Source of the DNA: Myxococcota bacterium
Lineage (GTDB): Bacteria > Myxococcota_A > Polyangia > Polyangiales > Houyiibacteriaceae
Assembly (NCBI GenBank): GCA_028284955.1
Contig: JANQQS010000044.1
Location: forward strand, 1 to 51,513
Reading direction: 5' to 3'
DNA length: 51,513 nt
Below are positions 51,325 through 51,513 of the stretch, piece after piece (position 1 is the first letter of the stretch; the number at the start of each line of letters is the position of its first letter). Made by a program: the position numbers and the translations under genes. A model generated the notes under the pieces. It saw nothing but the letters and a program-made list of their open reading frames with translations. It ran no database searches and was not told where the DNA came from.

Positions 51325-51513
51325 GGGAAAATCGGCCCAGTTTGCAGGGCACGCTAGCCTGCATCCTCCGTTGAGCACTGGCAAGCGGCGTATCTGTTGA
51401 CCCGCCCCTCCCGAGCCTCACTAGGAACGGTTTTGTGCAAAGTAGCGGCAGCTCGATCCGCTTGAGCGAAGCGATTCTTACGGTAGGGGTGAAGATTGGT
51501 GGACCGAGTTCAC
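51325..51513. other. Unassigned end of window
   Basis: Upstream region of the TylF-like gene. No coding frame, repeat unit or convincing promoter is visible; the window stops before the next gene. Confidence 0.5.

Overview
The window is about 51.5 kb of GC-rich bacterial chromosome with dense gene packing, many 1-8 base start/stop overlaps and frequent GTG/TTG starts. The gene styles point to a deltaproteobacterial or Myxococcota-like organism: Ser/Thr kinase with a membrane tail, PATAN/DUF4388 protein, J-domain-TPR and MerR-TPR fusions, a MoxR-DUF58-vWA cluster, and a stand-alone MshEN domain. This placement is inferred from content; no rRNA, tRNA or phylogenetic marker is present. I saw no complete insertion sequence, prophage or CRISPR array.

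Layout. 1-2.0 kb: an intergenic repeat, an APC-type permease and a small HExxH membrane protein. 2.0-7.5 kb: arginine biosynthesis, with argG on + converging on argB-argD-argF-M20 deacetylase on -. 7.5-13.8 kb: a minus-strand chaperone/kinase unit (J-domain-TPR protein, Hsp70, a small domain protein, Ser/Thr kinase) that runs without an obvious break into argB. 13.9-16.6 kb: a CorC/CNNM-like CBS protein and a tail-anchored DUF4388 protein. 17.0-20.2 kb: a divergent calcineurin-like phosphoesterase and a MerR-TPR regulator followed by an aldehyde dehydrogenase. 20.3-21.0 kb: an RHH/PIN toxin-antitoxin pair.

21.8-32.3 kb: a six-gene plus-strand envelope-type operon: LysM lytic transglycosylase, DUF4175-like protein, MoxR ATPase, DUF58 protein and two membrane vWA proteins. 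It converges with a small lipoprotein gene. 33.5-41.3 kb: TetR, outer-membrane factor, membrane-fusion protein and RND pump in overlapping frames, then a UbiA-type prenyltransferase. 41.6-49.9 kb: YciO/Sua5 protein, a macro-like/Tudor-like fusion, an unknown protein, the MshEN protein, an orphan NtrC-type response regulator, an HD phosphohydrolase, Fe-superoxide dismutase and a PBP4-type peptidase. 49.9-51.3 kb: a truncated FkbM methyltransferase remnant and a TylF-like methyltransferase.

The most unusual feature is not a gene. Five intergenic regions (1-80, 16.7-17.0, 21.0-21.7, 41.3-41.6 and 50.2-50.3 kb) carry one family of hairpin-rich repeats. An 80-bp core, nearly identical at the two ends of the window, contains two long-stem hairpins with 3-nt loops. 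A longer form of about 280 bp adds a very GC-rich block with further hairpins. Stems differ between copies by paired changes while the loop of one hairpin stays CGT/ACG, which suggests selection on, or a copying mechanism that needs, the folded structure. Most copies lie within about 25 bases of the stop codon of at least one flanking gene.
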